Shown here: positions 14,804 through 23,646 of the stretch, in pieces
Position numbering within the stretch: the first letter of the stretch is position 1
Layout: every line of letters begins with the position of its first letter
Source of the DNA: Duganella sp. OV510
GTDB taxonomy: Bacteria > Pseudomonadota > Gammaproteobacteria > Burkholderiales > Burkholderiaceae_D
Assembly (NCBI RefSeq): GCF_900100205.1
Contig: NZ_FNEQ01000009.1
Location: forward strand, 124,001 to 188,000
DNA: 64,000 bases
Reading direction: 5' to 3'
Notes under the pieces: generated by a model
Seen by the model: only the letters and a program-made list of their open reading frames with translations
What the model was told of the DNA's origin: nothing
The model's database searches: none
Translations under genes and position numbers: made by a program

Positions 14804-16306
14804 CTATCGCGCCAGGGCGCTGAAATTGCGAGGCATAAACGCAGGGTGAACCGGATCTGCCGCCGTGATCAGCTCGTCCGACCGGCCCGCATCGCGGTAA
14901 ATGCGCTGCGCGATCGCCGGTGCCGGCAACGGTCCCGCCAGCTGCACGGTGACGATGGCGGCCAAGCTTTCGGAGCGCGCGGCCATGTCCTGCACCATCG
15001 CACTGCGAAGGGTCCGCAGCGTGTTGAACGATTCGTCCTCTCCACGGTCACCCGCGACGACAATCTCTTCGTCCAGATCCGCCAGCACCAGGGCCTGCAC
15101 GCTTTGCGCATCCTCGCGCGAGGACGGTTGATACTGCGCGGCCAGCTGCACCTGGGCGATGGCGCACGCGCGGCGCAAAAGCGACGACGTGCTGACCTCG
15201 ATCAGCTGCAGCGCCTGCACCGCCGTGGGAGCCGCCGCCGGGTACGGCTGCGGGACGATCCCGGCAGTGGGCGCCGGCACCGTCGCCGACCTGCGTAGTT
15301 GAGCCAACAGCCGCAGGCCATCGGTCGGCGTGGGCGCCACCGCTGCCATCGCCGCAGGCAGCGCGTGCACCGCCTCAGCGAACGACGTCATACTGGCAGT
15401 GGCCACGGGCTCAGAGACAGCCGGCCCTGCTGCGCGCTGCAGCGCGACGCCGGATTGCACTACGGCCGTCGATGCCACGGCCACCTTGGTGCGCGCTACA
15501 GCGCCCTGTGCAAGCATCGCTTGCACAGGCGTGGCTGCACCGCTGGAGCGCACCGTGCCGTGCCCGAACAGCCGCCCGAAGTCGCCGCGCAGGGATTGCA
15601 CGTAGTGGTGCAGGTTGGTTGCATCGTTCACCAGCCCCTGAGCTTTCGCCGCCCATCCCTGGACGAGCGAAGTGGCTCTCAGCGCGGTGGCCACGCCCGA
15701 CTTGATGGATTCGGCAGCACCTTGCAGGAAGCTCTTGGTGGACGCCGATTTCGCAGCGTCCGCAGCCGCCCCGACCGCGTCCTTGGTGGACAGGTCGGAC
15801 GACGGGAATTTTCGCTCGCCCTGCTCGATGAAGGAGAACCCGATCTCGAACATGCGCCCGCGATCCCAGCGCTCCGTGCACGTCACTTCCTCGGCCAGGC
15901 TGACCTTGATGCGCCCCAGCGTCGGGTGCACCAACTCCCCGCCCTCGATGGCGGCAGCCTCTTCGCACGCCTTCAGCAGCTTTTCGCGCTGGGCAATGCA
16001 GTCAGCCCCCACCAGGAAGCCCGAGAAGCTGTAGCGCCGTGCTGAGCGCCCCAGATCCTCGACCCACACGGTATCCCGATACGGATACTGGTGAATCGAA
16101 ATCTTGCGCCCGAATCGCATTTGCGACTCCAGCACGCCGAAGCCCACGCCCCGGAAAGACGCCGGCCGCAGCTGGTCGATCCAATACGCGGCCTTCTGGC
16201 CCGAGCCCACGCCCAGGTCGGAGAACACGCGGTTGGTTGCGTTGGACAGGCCCGAAGCGCTGTTGCCCAGCGTTCGGGTCCCGCCCGATAGGTTGGAAAG
16301 GCTCAT
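14804..16306 (-). CDS. Tail/DNA circularisation N-domain protein (Mu gpN)
   Basis: A protein of 500 residues. The N-terminal 150 residues (WIDQLRPASFRGVGFGVLES and RRYSFSGFLVG) are the DNA_circ_N domain of Mu gp43/N, a distal tail or hub component. The rest is Ala-rich with helical segments and low conservation. The start ATG is four bases inside the tape measure stop. The name refers to an old suggestion about circularisation; its established place is the tail. Confidence 0.92.
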   Translation of the reverse strand: MSLSNLSGGTRTLGNSASGLSNATNRVFSDLGVGSGQKAAYWIDQLRPASFRGVGFGVLESQMRFGRKISIHQYPYRDTVWVEDLGRSARRYSFSGFLVGADCIAQREKLLKACEEAAAIEGGELVHPTLGRIKVSLAEEVTCTERWDRGRMFEIGFSFIEQGERKFPSSDLSTKDAVGAAADAAKSASTKSFLQGAAESIKSGVATALRATSLVQGWAAKAQGLVNDATNLHHYVQSLRGDFGRLFGHGTVRSSGAATPVQAMLAQGAVARTKVAVASTAVVQSGVALQRAAGPAVSEPVATASMTSFAEAVHALPAAMAAVAPTPTDGLRLLAQLRRSATVPAPTAGIVPQPYPAAAPTAVQALQLIEVSTSSLLRRACAIAQVQLAAQYQPSSREDAQSVQALVLADLDEEIVVAGDRGEDESFNTLRTLRSAMVQDMAARSESLAAIVTVQLAGPLPAPAIAQRIYRDAGRSDELITAADPVHPAFMPRNFSALAR

Positions 16307-18594
16307 GGTGTCAATCCTGTTGGCATGGTGTAAGCCACGCGCACTGGCATGTTCTCGCCGCCGCGCGTGCGCGCCGTGGCGGACGTGCCGGCTGGAAGGC
16401 CGTGCAGCGTGAGCGCCACTTCCATCTTTTGGGCGCCGCCCTGACCACCCTGACCGCCGCTCAACTGCGCGGCCACAACACGGTTGATCATTTCCTCGGT
16501 GACGCCGCTGCTGTTACCCTCATGGCGCACGATGCCCGAAATGAGCGGCGCCACCACTTTCGGATCGTCCAGGTTCAGCGCCTGGTTCGGCGCATACCCT
16601 GTACGGCGCGACAGATCGGAGATGTATGCCGCCGTGTTGTTTTCACTCGGCGGCGCCCATTTTCCGATAATCCCGGAGATCGTGTTCAGCCCATGCACCT
16701 TCTGCTGCGCCACCAGGTTGCGCACCGCAGCGTTCAGCCCCGCCTCCATCGTCGGGAATACCGCATAGCCACCCGCGTCCCTCGGCGTATTGCCCCAACT
16801 GCGCAGATTGCCGGGATTATTGTTGCGCACCCCAAGCGGTTGTGCAGACGTCTGCACAGCCACCGCCGCCGCTGCAGTTGGTACAGACACCGCCTGAGGC
16901 CGGGTCACGGCAGCCGCAGCAGCCGGAGCCGCTGCAGCCACCGGCGCCTGCGCCCAGCCGTCGATCCCCAACGTGCGCTGCAACGACTTCGGCAGCAGCG
17001 ACGCCACTGACTTGATGCCACGCACCAGGCCAGCGACGACGCGCTTGCCGGCATCGTACAGGTCGAAGTCGAACAGCCACTTGGACAGGCCGTTCATGGC
17101 GTCGCCGATGATCTTCACCGGACTGAACTCCCACAGCGCTTTGACCACCCCGCCGATCCAATCCTCCTCGAACGCATTACGCACGGCCTGGATCTTCTTG
17201 CTGAAATAGGCGCCGATGGCATCCCAGTTCTTGTAGATCGCGTACACGCCGAAGGCAATGGCCGCGATGCCTGCAATGAGCCAGCCAATAGGCGTGGCAG
17301 CGATTGCCGCGCCGGTAGCCAGGAATGCCGCCGACAAACCGCTCAGCACCGTGCTGAGGATCGGCACGCCCGCCGTGGCCACCGCAAGACTCTCCATGTA
17401 CAGCCCCATCTTCAGCGTTGCCTTGAGGATGGCCGGAACCAGCGCTGCATCCGCCGCCGCAGCCAGCAGCGCGAACGACCGGATAGCCAGCGGAACCGCG
17501 CTCGCACCCAGCGACCCCATCGCCAGGCCGAGATTGATCACGCTGGCGATCAGGCTGCCGTTCATCACCAGCACCAGGCCGATGGCGGCGTTCTTCCAGC
17601 CTCCCACCGACTCCACCGCATCATCCACGGCGGTAACGAAGCCGTGCACGTCGTCGCTGATACGCTGGAAGTCCAGCTCGTTCAGACGCTGCACCAGACC
17701 GCCGACGAAGTCTCCGACCTTGGTAGCGATCAGCTCGCGGTTGGCCGCGATCCAGACCGTGAAGCGCTCGATCAGCGGCTGCAGGATTGGCAGCAGCTGG
17801 GCGCCGATGCTGTTCTTCACGCCCTGCGTGGCCACCGACAGGTAGTTCAGGGAAAGCTCGAAGTCTTCGGCGGCGTGCAGGGCGCTTCCACCCATGACGC
17901 CACCCAGCTCAGCGACCTTACGCTCGTATGCCGCTATTGCGACCGGCCCTTGCCGCAGCAGTGGCAGGACCGATTCCAGCCCGAAGGTGCGGGCAATAAC
18001 CCCTTGCACCTGGACATTCTTGATTCCAACGATCGAGGCCGATAGATCGCGCATGGCGCGTGCGGCGTCGATCGAGCCGTCCTTGGTGTGGTGGATGCCC
18101 ACGCCAAGGCGGTTAAGCACCACCAGGGCCTGCTGGTTGCGCCCGAATAGCGCGTCCTCCAGCGTATCGCCCAGGCTCTTCAGCCCGCCCGAAAGCTCCT
18201 GCGAACCGACGCCGGCCGCAGCCGCCGCCCCGCGCAAGGATTGCAGCTCCGTGGCGGAGATATCGAGCGATCGAGCCGTGCGGTCAACTTCCGCGCCAAG
18301 CCGGCCCCATTCCAGCGTCAGGGCTACGATGCCGGCGAGGATACTGCCGCCCACCAGGATTCCCAGCGGACCAGCGATCCCCCCGAGCTTGCCCGTCACA
18401 TCGACGGCAGCCCGGCCAACGCCCATCAGGCGCTGGCCGAACCTGTCGATGCCGGCTTCGCGCACCAGGTTGCGCACCGACTGGCCGACCTCAACCACAG
18501 GCCGCGTCAGGCGCGACATCGACGCATTGACGCGCCGGACAACTCCGGTAGCGCGGTCAACCGCCGAGATCGTGATTTGAAACTTATTTGCCAT
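16303..18594 (-). CDS. Tape measure protein with C-terminal peptidoglycan-hydrolase-like domain
   Basis: A protein of 763 residues. The N-terminus is helical (FQITISAVDRATGVVRRVNA), followed by hydrophobic segments around residues 320-470 (SLIASVINLGLAMG, TPIGWLIAGIAAIAFGVYAI) as in tape measures. After an Ala/Pro-rich linker, residues ~590-720 form a domain starting GVRNNNPGNLRSWGN, found in P5-like structural proteins and lytic enzymes. This domain probably opens the cell wall during DNA injection. Palindrome site 3 is encoded in the linker (AVQTSAQP). The tail length set by this protein would be moderate. Confidence 0.88.
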   Translation of the reverse strand: MANKFQITISAVDRATGVVRRVNASMSRLTRPVVEVGQSVRNLVREAGIDRFGQRLMGVGRAAVDVTGKLGGIAGPLGILVGGSILAGIVALTLEWGRLGAEVDRTARSLDISATELQSLRGAAAAAGVGSQELSGGLKSLGDTLEDALFGRNQQALVVLNRLGVGIHHTKDGSIDAARAMRDLSASIVGIKNVQVQGVIARTFGLESVLPLLRQGPVAIAAYERKVAELGGVMGGSALHAAEDFELSLNYLSVATQGVKNSIGAQLLPILQPLIERFTVWIAANRELIATKVGDFVGGLVQRLNELDFQRISDDVHGFVTAVDDAVESVGGWKNAAIGLVLVMNGSLIASVINLGLAMGSLGASAVPLAIRSFALLAAAADAALVPAILKATLKMGLYMESLAVATAGVPILSTVLSGLSAAFLATGAAIAATPIGWLIAGIAAIAFGVYAIYKNWDAIGAYFSKKIQAVRNAFEEDWIGGVVKALWEFSPVKIIGDAMNGLSKWLFDFDLYDAGKRVVAGLVRGIKSVASLLPKSLQRTLGIDGWAQAPVAAAAPAAAAAVTRPQAVSVPTAAAAVAVQTSAQPLGVRNNNPGNLRSWGNTPRDAGGYAVFPTMEAGLNAAVRNLVAQQKVHGLNTISGIIGKWAPPSENNTAAYISDLSRRTGYAPNQALNLDDPKVVAPLISGIVRHEGNSSGVTEEMINRVVAAQLSGGQGGQGGAQKMEVALTLHGLPAGTSATARTRGGENMPVRVAYTMPTGLTP
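16841..16858. repeat. parS-like palindrome, site 3
   Basis: TGTGCAGACGTCTGCACA, perfect over 18 bp and identical to site 1. It is inside the tape measure gene, at the linker before the hydrolase-like domain, where the protein sequence can tolerate it. Confidence 0.8.
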
Positions 18595-18793
18595 TGGCAG
18601 CCCTTTCCTGATTGGTCATGCGGATGGCCTGGTCGTTCCACCAACGCATCTGCGTCCAGGTGAGCGCCCAGATTTCATCGGGCGACCACCTGTAGAAGCG
18701 CGTCAGTTCTGCCGCTACATCGCGCCAGTTTTCGGGCCAACCACGTTGCAGCTGCCCAAAAAATTGCACGCCTCCTCGAAGTCGCGGCGGCAC
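18584..18793 (-). CDS. Minus-one frameshift extension of the tail assembly chaperone (T-like segment)
   Basis: This frame overlaps the end of the chaperone gene, lacks a ribosome site and continues as FGQLQRGWPENWRDVAAELTR and so on. That is the gpE/GP41'-like segment that binds the tape measure in contractile phages. It is reached by -1 slippage at T TTT TTG (18757-18763). The fusion would have about 240 residues. Its end overlaps the tape measure start by 11 bases. I interpret it as a fused product, not an independent gene. Confidence 0.8.
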   Translation of the reverse strand: MPPRLRGGVQFFGQLQRGWPENWRDVAAELTRFYRWSPDEIWALTWTQMRWWNDQAIRMTNQERAANGK

Positions 18794-19305
18794 AGGCGAC
18801 CCACCACAGCACGCGGCACCTTGGCCACCAGCGAGATCAGCACGATGGCCGCACGGGTGTCGTTCGGCTCGCGCGCGGCCTGCTCCTTCTGCCCGCCGGT
18901 CGGCTCTGCCATCGCCAGCGTCTCGTAGGTCGTCGCCGCATCAGCCTTGCCCAGAGATACCGGTTTGCGCAGGGTGATTTCCAGCTGGTCCACGAAGTCG
19001 TCACCGTCGCCCGTCTCTTGAGGCGGGACGGTAAAGCCATTGAAGAAGGCGTCCGCCTCGGCCAGGTCGCGGCTGCACATGGCCTTGGCCACGCCCGCCG
19101 GCACTTGCGCAGTGCTGGCGATAAGCGACATCAAGGCGCCGACGCCCGACACAGCGCGGGATGCAGCTTCCAGTTCATCTGCAATAGGTTCGCGCAGCGT
19201 GACGGCCGCGTAGTCCTTGCCGGCGAAGGACACCGGCTTGCGCAGGGTCAGCACCAGCGTATCGGCCACCGATGCGGCCTGCTCGTTTTGTTGATTGATT
19301 TGCAT
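18715..19305 (-). CDS. Tail assembly chaperone (GP41-like), short product
   Basis: A protein of 196 residues. It carries two copies of a Gp41-type unit: TLVLTLRKPVSFAGKDYAAVTLREP near the start and EITLRKPVSLGKADAATTYETLAMAEP in the second half, so it looks like an internal duplication of the usual ~100-residue protein. It lies between the tail tube and tape measure genes, the standard place. It ends in frame 0 just after the slippery heptamer; most ribosomes should make this form. Confidence 0.85.
   Translation of the reverse strand: MQINQQNEQAASVADTLVLTLRKPVSFAGKDYAAVTLREPIADELEAASRAVSGVGALMSLIASTAQVPAGVAKAMCSRDLAEADAFFNGFTVPPQETGDGDDFVDQLEITLRKPVSLGKADAATTYETLAMAEPTGGQKEQAAREPNDTRAAIVLISLVAKVPRAVVGRLCRRDFEEACNFLGSCNVVGPKTGAM
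18757..18763 (-). promoter_or_regulatory. Slippery heptamer T TTT TTG for programmed -1 frameshifting
   Basis: On the minus strand the codons read AAT TTT TTG GGC; T TTT TTG fits X XXY YYZ in the zero frame at codons 182-183. Moving one base back gives the conserved chaperone extension. A GC-rich segment follows that could stimulate slippage. Confidence 0.8.
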
Positions 19306-19306
19306 A

Positions 19307-19675
19307 TCACACCTCCTCGACGCTAAAGCCGTTCCACTTCACTTCGAAGGTGGCTTCCGTCGTTTCTACAGTTTGGTCATCGACGGTCCACATGTTGCGG
19401 CCAACAACGGTCTTGCCGTTGGCCAGCTCCAGGGTGACGGTCACGTTGGTCATGGCGTTGAAGTCCGCCACGGTCAGGCCGCCGGCATCGCGCAACTTTG
19501 CCGTGATTTCGCCAGCGACGGGCTTCTCGGAGTAGCCGTGGACACGGTCTTGGCCGGTCAGCGTCTCGCGGGCAACCTTGGATACCTTGTAGCCGAGGTC
19601 GCCGGCGAGCATGTAAGTCTTGCCGTCCACGTTCAGGTACGCGATACCGGCGAGGCGATTGGTAGTGTCTGCCAT
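19307..19675 (-). CDS. Tail tube protein (Mu gpM-like)
   Basis: A protein of 122 residues forming the inner tube of the contractile tail. RLAGIAYLNVDGKTYML, GYSEKPVAGEITAKLRD and ANGKTVVGRNMWTVDD match the Mu-type tail tube family. It follows the sheath gene by 12 bases, and both are made in large amounts. The start is the only good ATG. Confidence 0.93.
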   Translation of the reverse strand: MADTTNRLAGIAYLNVDGKTYMLAGDLGYKVSKVARETLTGQDRVHGYSEKPVAGEITAKLRDAGGLTVADFNAMTNVTVTLELANGKTVVGRNMWTVDDQTVETTEATFEVKWNGFSVEEV

Positions 19676-19687
19676 TGAAGTTACTCC

Positions 19688-21172
19688 TTATTGCAGGCGG
19701 AACTGGGCCAGCAGCGCGAAGATGCGCAACTGGTTGATCAGGGTGCCGGGCCACAGAATGTCCACGCGGTTCGGGTTCTGCGTGTTCTTCTGCACGATCA
19801 GGCCGTCTTTGAACGCATCACCGTTTTGCACCAGGCCGGCGTCCTCCAAGGTGCGGTAGGCGGCGATCAGGTCGGCGCGGATCATGTTCGGCGTGACGAC
19901 GTTGGCACCAGGGCCGAAACGCGTGCCGTTGGCGGCCAGCTTCACGCGCGCATACTTCGACGTGATTACGCCTTTCAGCGAGCGCAGTACCAGCGCCAGA
20001 GTGAACAGCGTCTCGATCTGCAGATAGCTGTTGTCCGGGGCGCCGGCCGCATTCTTCTGGTACGTCGTAATCAGGTTCTCGATCGCCACGGCGCCATCGT
20101 CGGCGACGGTGAAGGTCGAGATACCGTCGAACAGCAGCGTGTTTCGGTCGGTCAGCTGGAAGCGCGAAGCCAGCGGCGGCGCCAGCACGCCGGCCACGCG
20201 CACGGTCTGCAGCGGCATTGCCGGGTCCACGCGCACGCTCGAAGCCGCCGCGCCGGCAACCGCAGCGGCCCACTGCCAGCTCGGCGTCGGGCTGTCATTG
20301 AAACCCATCACAGAGACGTGCTGGTCGTTGCGGCCGACGCCGAAGGTCGTCAGCGAGCCTACGGTGCCACGCTGCGCGGCGAAGGCGTGGCCGTACAGCT
20401 GCGAAGCCCACGACCAGCGGCCGTTTACATCGTTCAGCAGCGCGCCGACGGCGTTCAGGCTTGCCGCGTCGGTGTACGGGCAGACGATAAAGTCAAACAT
20501 GGTGTCGCCCAGGTTGGCCAGCGCCGCCGCCAGTGCCGGCACGCCAGTGCCATTTGCCATCGGAACGATCGTCACGGCCAAGCCGGTCGGCGTGGCCTCG
20601 CTACCGCGCGTGCCCAGGTAGTTCAGGCGCACGTCGATGTCGTTGCCCACAGTACCCTTGTTCAGCGCGGTCAGGGTAACAACGCCCGCAGCAGCAGCGG
20701 CGGACACCGGCAGGTTTGGCGTGGCGGCAATCGCCGCGACCAGCGCGGTGGCCAGCTGCGCGACGGTCTGCGTCGGCAGCACGGCCATCTGCACCAGCAC
20801 GCCGGCCACGTACAGCGACAGCGTGCCTGCGACCGTGGCGGCGGCAGTGAACGTCACCGTGCCCGTTGCAGCCGTGGCGCCGCCGGCATCCTGCACCGGC
20901 AGGCACCATACTTCGCCGAAGGTGTCATTCTGGCGATATGCCTGCACCGCCAGGTGCAGCATCGAACCCGCACCGCCCAAGGCAGCAGCGTCGGCCGGGC
21001 TCTGGCAGATGGCAGGCACGTTCGGCTGGGCAACGCCAGCAGCGAGCATCTGGCCGATGACCAGGGCGCGCTGATTGAACTCGCCGCTGTTGGCCAGCGA
21101 GTTGTCAACCTCGGCGTAGAACAGCGGCACGCGCACGTTGGCCGGCAGCTGCTTGAATGGAATTTTGCTCAT
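19688..21172 (-). CDS. Tail sheath protein (Mu gpL-like)
   Basis: The contractile sheath subunit, 494 residues. IPFKQLPANVRVPLFYAEVDNS is the typical N-terminus of Mu-type sheath proteins; FDFIVCPYTDAASLNAV, VGSLTTFGVGRND and the C-terminal NPNRVDILWPGTLINQLRI are also conserved. Hexamers stack around the tube. It is preceded by the small DUF2635 gene, one base apart. Confidence 0.95.
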   Translation of the reverse strand: MSKIPFKQLPANVRVPLFYAEVDNSLANSGEFNQRALVIGQMLAAGVAQPNVPAICQSPADAAALGGAGSMLHLAVQAYRQNDTFGEVWCLPVQDAGGATAATGTVTFTAAATVAGTLSLYVAGVLVQMAVLPTQTVAQLATALVAAIAATPNLPVSAAAAAGVVTLTALNKGTVGNDIDVRLNYLGTRGSEATPTGLAVTIVPMANGTGVPALAAALANLGDTMFDFIVCPYTDAASLNAVGALLNDVNGRWSWASQLYGHAFAAQRGTVGSLTTFGVGRNDQHVSVMGFNDSPTPSWQWAAAVAGAAASSVRVDPAMPLQTVRVAGVLAPPLASRFQLTDRNTLLFDGISTFTVADDGAVAIENLITTYQKNAAGAPDNSYLQIETLFTLALVLRSLKGVITSKYARVKLAANGTRFGPGANVVTPNMIRADLIAAYRTLEDAGLVQNGDAFKDGLIVQKNTQNPNRVDILWPGTLINQLRIFALLAQFRLQ

Positions 21173-21357
21173 CAGTCAGTGCTCCCCTTTGCGGATTGTT
21201 TGACGGGTGCAGCGGCCGGTTCGACCAGGACGACGTCCTTGTCGCGCAGGCGGCGCATCCAGTAGTCGGTTTCCGGCACTTCGCGGCCAGTCTCCGGGAT
21301 CAGGTCCAGCAGGTCCGGGTCACGAATGACCAGGCCGTTGGCAGGCTTTACGAGCAT
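21172..21357 (-). CDS. DUF2635 protein (Mu gp38-like)
   Basis: A 61-residue protein beginning MLVKPANGLVIRDPD, the DUF2635 signature, with the WMRRLRDKDVV segment. It always precedes the sheath gene in Mu/SfV-type tails. Function is not established. The start is supported by AGGAG close upstream and by position. Confidence 0.9.
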   Translation of the reverse strand: MLVKPANGLVIRDPDLLDLIPETGREVPETDYWMRRLRDKDVVLVEPAAAPVKQSAKGSTD

Positions 21358-21365
21358 GTGCTCTC

Positions 21366-22001
21366 CTATGAATTGAGGGTTATTTCGAGGCCACCTTCAT
21401 CGCGGCCGTCTGGGCCGGTCGTGCGGGGCGCGGCAGGTACGGCGCCAGCGAACTGGGATTCGTACACGCCGTTGGCGTCGAATGGCGCAGCCAGGTCGAC
21501 GTGCAGCGCCACACCTTCCAGCGGCGGTGCGACCGGCTGCAGCGCGTCCGGCGCGTCGTAGATCGGATCAAAGGCTTCGAACGCCTCGCAGCGCAGCTGC
21601 ATCCGCGTTCCGCCCACGTGGTTGCGGCCTTCGGAGTTGATCTCGCTTTCCGCTTCCATGCCGAAGCGCTGCACCAGCCGGATCAGCTCCGTATTGGTGA
21701 ACAGCGCTTGCTCGACTTTGGCGTCCAACTCGTCCAGCTCGTCCTGCGCCGTGGCCGCCGAATTGGCGGACACGCGCGTTTCCAGCTCAACCAGCACCAC
21801 CGTGGTGAAGTTCGTCGGGCCGGTCGCTTGTGGCTCCTTGGTGGCCTTCGTGACGCGCACCAGGATCGCCGGCACGCGTTCAGGCTGTGTCACCCAGTCA
21901 CCAGGCGACGACAGGCTCTTCGCCGGGACGACGCCCGCGCCTTGCAGCGCAGCGATGACGGCCTGGCGGATCTGGCGCCGGGCGAGAATCGGATTAGCCA
22001 T
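21366..22001 (-). CDS. Tail terminator/completion-like protein
   Basis: A protein of 211 residues. IRQAVIAALQGAGV at the start, RVPAILVRVTKA and the middle VVLVELETRV followed by LDELDAKVEQAL match minor tail / terminator proteins (lambda gpU-like or Mu gp37-like) in architecture. It lies between the head-tail joining gene and DUF2635, as expected for the protein that caps the tail. The C-terminal ~60 residues are extra and less ordered. Confidence 0.7.
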   Translation of the reverse strand: MANPILARRQIRQAVIAALQGAGVVPAKSLSSPGDWVTQPERVPAILVRVTKATKEPQATGPTNFTTVVLVELETRVSANSAATAQDELDELDAKVEQALFTNTELIRLVQRFGMEAESEINSEGRNHVGGTRMQLRCEAFEAFDPIYDAPDALQPVAPPLEGVALHVDLAAPFDANGVYESQFAGAVPAAPRTTGPDGRDEGGLEITLNS

Positions 22002-22323
22002 CGCTGACCTCCGCCTCGTTCAGGGACAGCGTTAAGCCGCCCTTGCCGTCGTCGTTGATGTCCTTGACTTCGAAGAGGTCCCCCGTTCGGGTGATCCGCA
22101 GCAGGTCACCCTGCAGCGGATGCGCCTTCATTTCAGCGGCGCGCACGCCGACGATCGGGTTCGAGGAATTAAAGCCCGTGCCGCCCCCCAGATGCAGGTC
22201 GCGGTTACCTTCGTCATACACGCCGGCGATGGGATAAGCCTCGCCCTCCGCCGGCATGTAAATGACTTCCTCGCCGAAGACGCCGACAGTCGGCGCCAGG
22301 ACCATCTTGTCCCAGTCGATCAT
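21994..22323 (-). CDS. Head-tail joining protein (lambda gpFII-like)
   Basis: A protein of 109 residues. It starts MIDWDKMVLAPTVGVFGEEV, continues with beta segments and HPLQGDLLRITRTGDLFEVKDIN, which is the pattern of the gpFII/head-tail joining family that connects the capsid neck to the tail. It overlaps both neighbours by four to eight bases in a tightly packed head operon. Confidence 0.8.
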   Translation of the reverse strand: MIDWDKMVLAPTVGVFGEEVIYMPAEGEAYPIAGVYDEGNRDLHLGGGTGFNSSNPIVGVRAAEMKAHPLQGDLLRITRTGDLFEVKDINDDGKGGLTLSLNEAEVSDG

Positions 22324-22523
22324 TCGGACTTGACGCCCGGCCCCTCGACGGCTTCCGGCTCATCTTTCGGATCGACCACGAAGCCCTTTTCAAACAGGTC
22401 CTTCGCATCTTCCAGCGACAGCTCGATCACGCTGTCGGGGCCGTACAGCTTGCCCTCCACGTCGACAGATTTGCGCTTTGCCACCTTGACGGTGACGATC
22501 TCGTTTTTGTCGTTCTTTGCCAT
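22320..22523 (-). CDS. Small conserved head-region protein
   Basis: A 67-residue acidic protein. The segment VKVAKRKSVDVEGKLYGPDS followed by ELSLEDAKDLFEKGFV resembles small accessory proteins encoded after the major capsid gene of lambda-type heads, in the place of gpFI. Function unknown; a packaging accessory role is possible from position. It abuts the capsid gene and overlaps the gpFII-like gene. Confidence 0.65.
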   Translation of the reverse strand: MAKNDKNEIVTVKVAKRKSVDVEGKLYGPDSVIELSLEDAKDLFEKGFVVDPKDEPEAVEGPGVKSE

Positions 22524-23576
22524 TTAGATCACCTGTGCGGACATGCACGCGTTGGCGCGTGCGGGAATTACGATCGGGGAGGATTGGAGCAGCAGCAGGC
22601 GCTGCGCGGGGTCTTTCTCAACCCAGGTCTTCGGCGCATACGGCAGCGCCTGGTAGTTGTGCTCCGGGTCGAGGACCTGGCCGAAAGCACGAGTGCCTTG
22701 CAGCTCGCCGCCGGTCATGATCAGCGCACCGTCCGGGATCATCGGCTGTTCGACGTTGTTGTCGTCCACGTACCAGTCGTTGTAGACCCACAGGTCATAC
22801 TGGCCCCAGCGACCTTGGTACTGCGCACCGGGCTTGATCATTGCCGCCGGGTTGATAGCATTGCCGGAATCGCTCAGCTTCGGATACACGATCGCGCCCT
22901 GCAGGGCCGGGTCCAGCTTGAAGCCGTTCCACGCGCTGGTGGAGAACACGATATCGGTTGGCGCCGCCCCCGACTTCTTCAGCATCTGCTGGGCCCATGC
23001 AGACACGTCGTTGGTAGGCGATGCCGTACCGGCATCGATGTTCGCCTTGATCCAACGGCCGGTGCCGGACTTGGCCACGGTCAGCGAGGCGTCGCGGCCG
23101 AAGTCAACGACCACAGTTGGGAAGCCTTCGCCGGTGATCGTTACGGTGCCATTGATCAGCGCGGACGCGGCCATCCATTCCAGACGGCGGTCCAGCATGT
23201 CCAACTGGTCAGTCAGCTCCAGCTCCAGATTTGCGGCCTCGCGCTCAGCACCCGTCAGGGAGCCGCCGATCTGTTCGCCGATCGCGCGGCGCACTGGCTT
23301 ACGCAAGTCGGGTGCGCGCTTGTCCTTGATGTAGGCGGGCTTGAACATATTGGTCTGGGTGCGGCGGCTTTCCACCAGCTTGCCGCCGACCAGCGGCGAG
23401 ACGAAGGGCGACATGCGGCGCTTGCCGACGTCCACGTCGATCGAGACGTACTCGCTATCGCTCATCTCGACATTCGGGAAGAAGCGGTCCAGCAGGAACT
23501 TCTGCGGACGCTTCAGGTTGGGCACCACCGCAATCAGCGTATTGGTGTCGAAAACAAAGTTGGTATTCAACGACAT
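22524..23576 (-). CDS. Major capsid protein (lambda gpE family)
   Basis: The main shell protein, 350 residues. The N-terminus FDTNTLIAVVPNLKRPQKFLLDRFFPN and KRMSPFVSPLVGGKLVESR, followed by EREAANLELELTDQLDMLDRRLEW, match the lambda gpE family, as does the C-terminal KTWVEKDPAQRLLLLQSSPIV. It lies after the decoration gene and an internal terminator. Confidence 0.95.
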   Translation of the reverse strand: MSLNTNFVFDTNTLIAVVPNLKRPQKFLLDRFFPNVEMSDSEYVSIDVDVGKRRMSPFVSPLVGGKLVESRRTQTNMFKPAYIKDKRAPDLRKPVRRAIGEQIGGSLTGAEREAANLELELTDQLDMLDRRLEWMAASALINGTVTITGEGFPTVVVDFGRDASLTVAKSGTGRWIKANIDAGTASPTNDVSAWAQQMLKKSGAAPTDIVFSTSAWNGFKLDPALQGAIVYPKLSDSGNAINPAAMIKPGAQYQGRWGQYDLWVYNDWYVDDNNVEQPMIPDGALIMTGGELQGTRAFGQVLDPEHNYQALPYAPKTWVEKDPAQRLLLLQSSPIVIPARANACMSAQVI

Positions 23577-23601
23577 TGCGATTCCTTCACGGAAGTAGGA
23601 T

Positions 23602-23626
23602 AAAAAAATCCCGCCAGAAGCGGGAT
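23602..23626 (-). terminator. Intrinsic terminator between decoration and capsid genes
   Basis: ATCCCGC-TTCTG-GCGGGAT followed by seven T on the minus strand. It lies 25 bases before the capsid start, inside the late operon, so it would matter only for transcripts that are not antiterminated. Confidence 0.8.
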
Positions 23627-23646
23627 CTCATGTGCATCAGGTGCGG

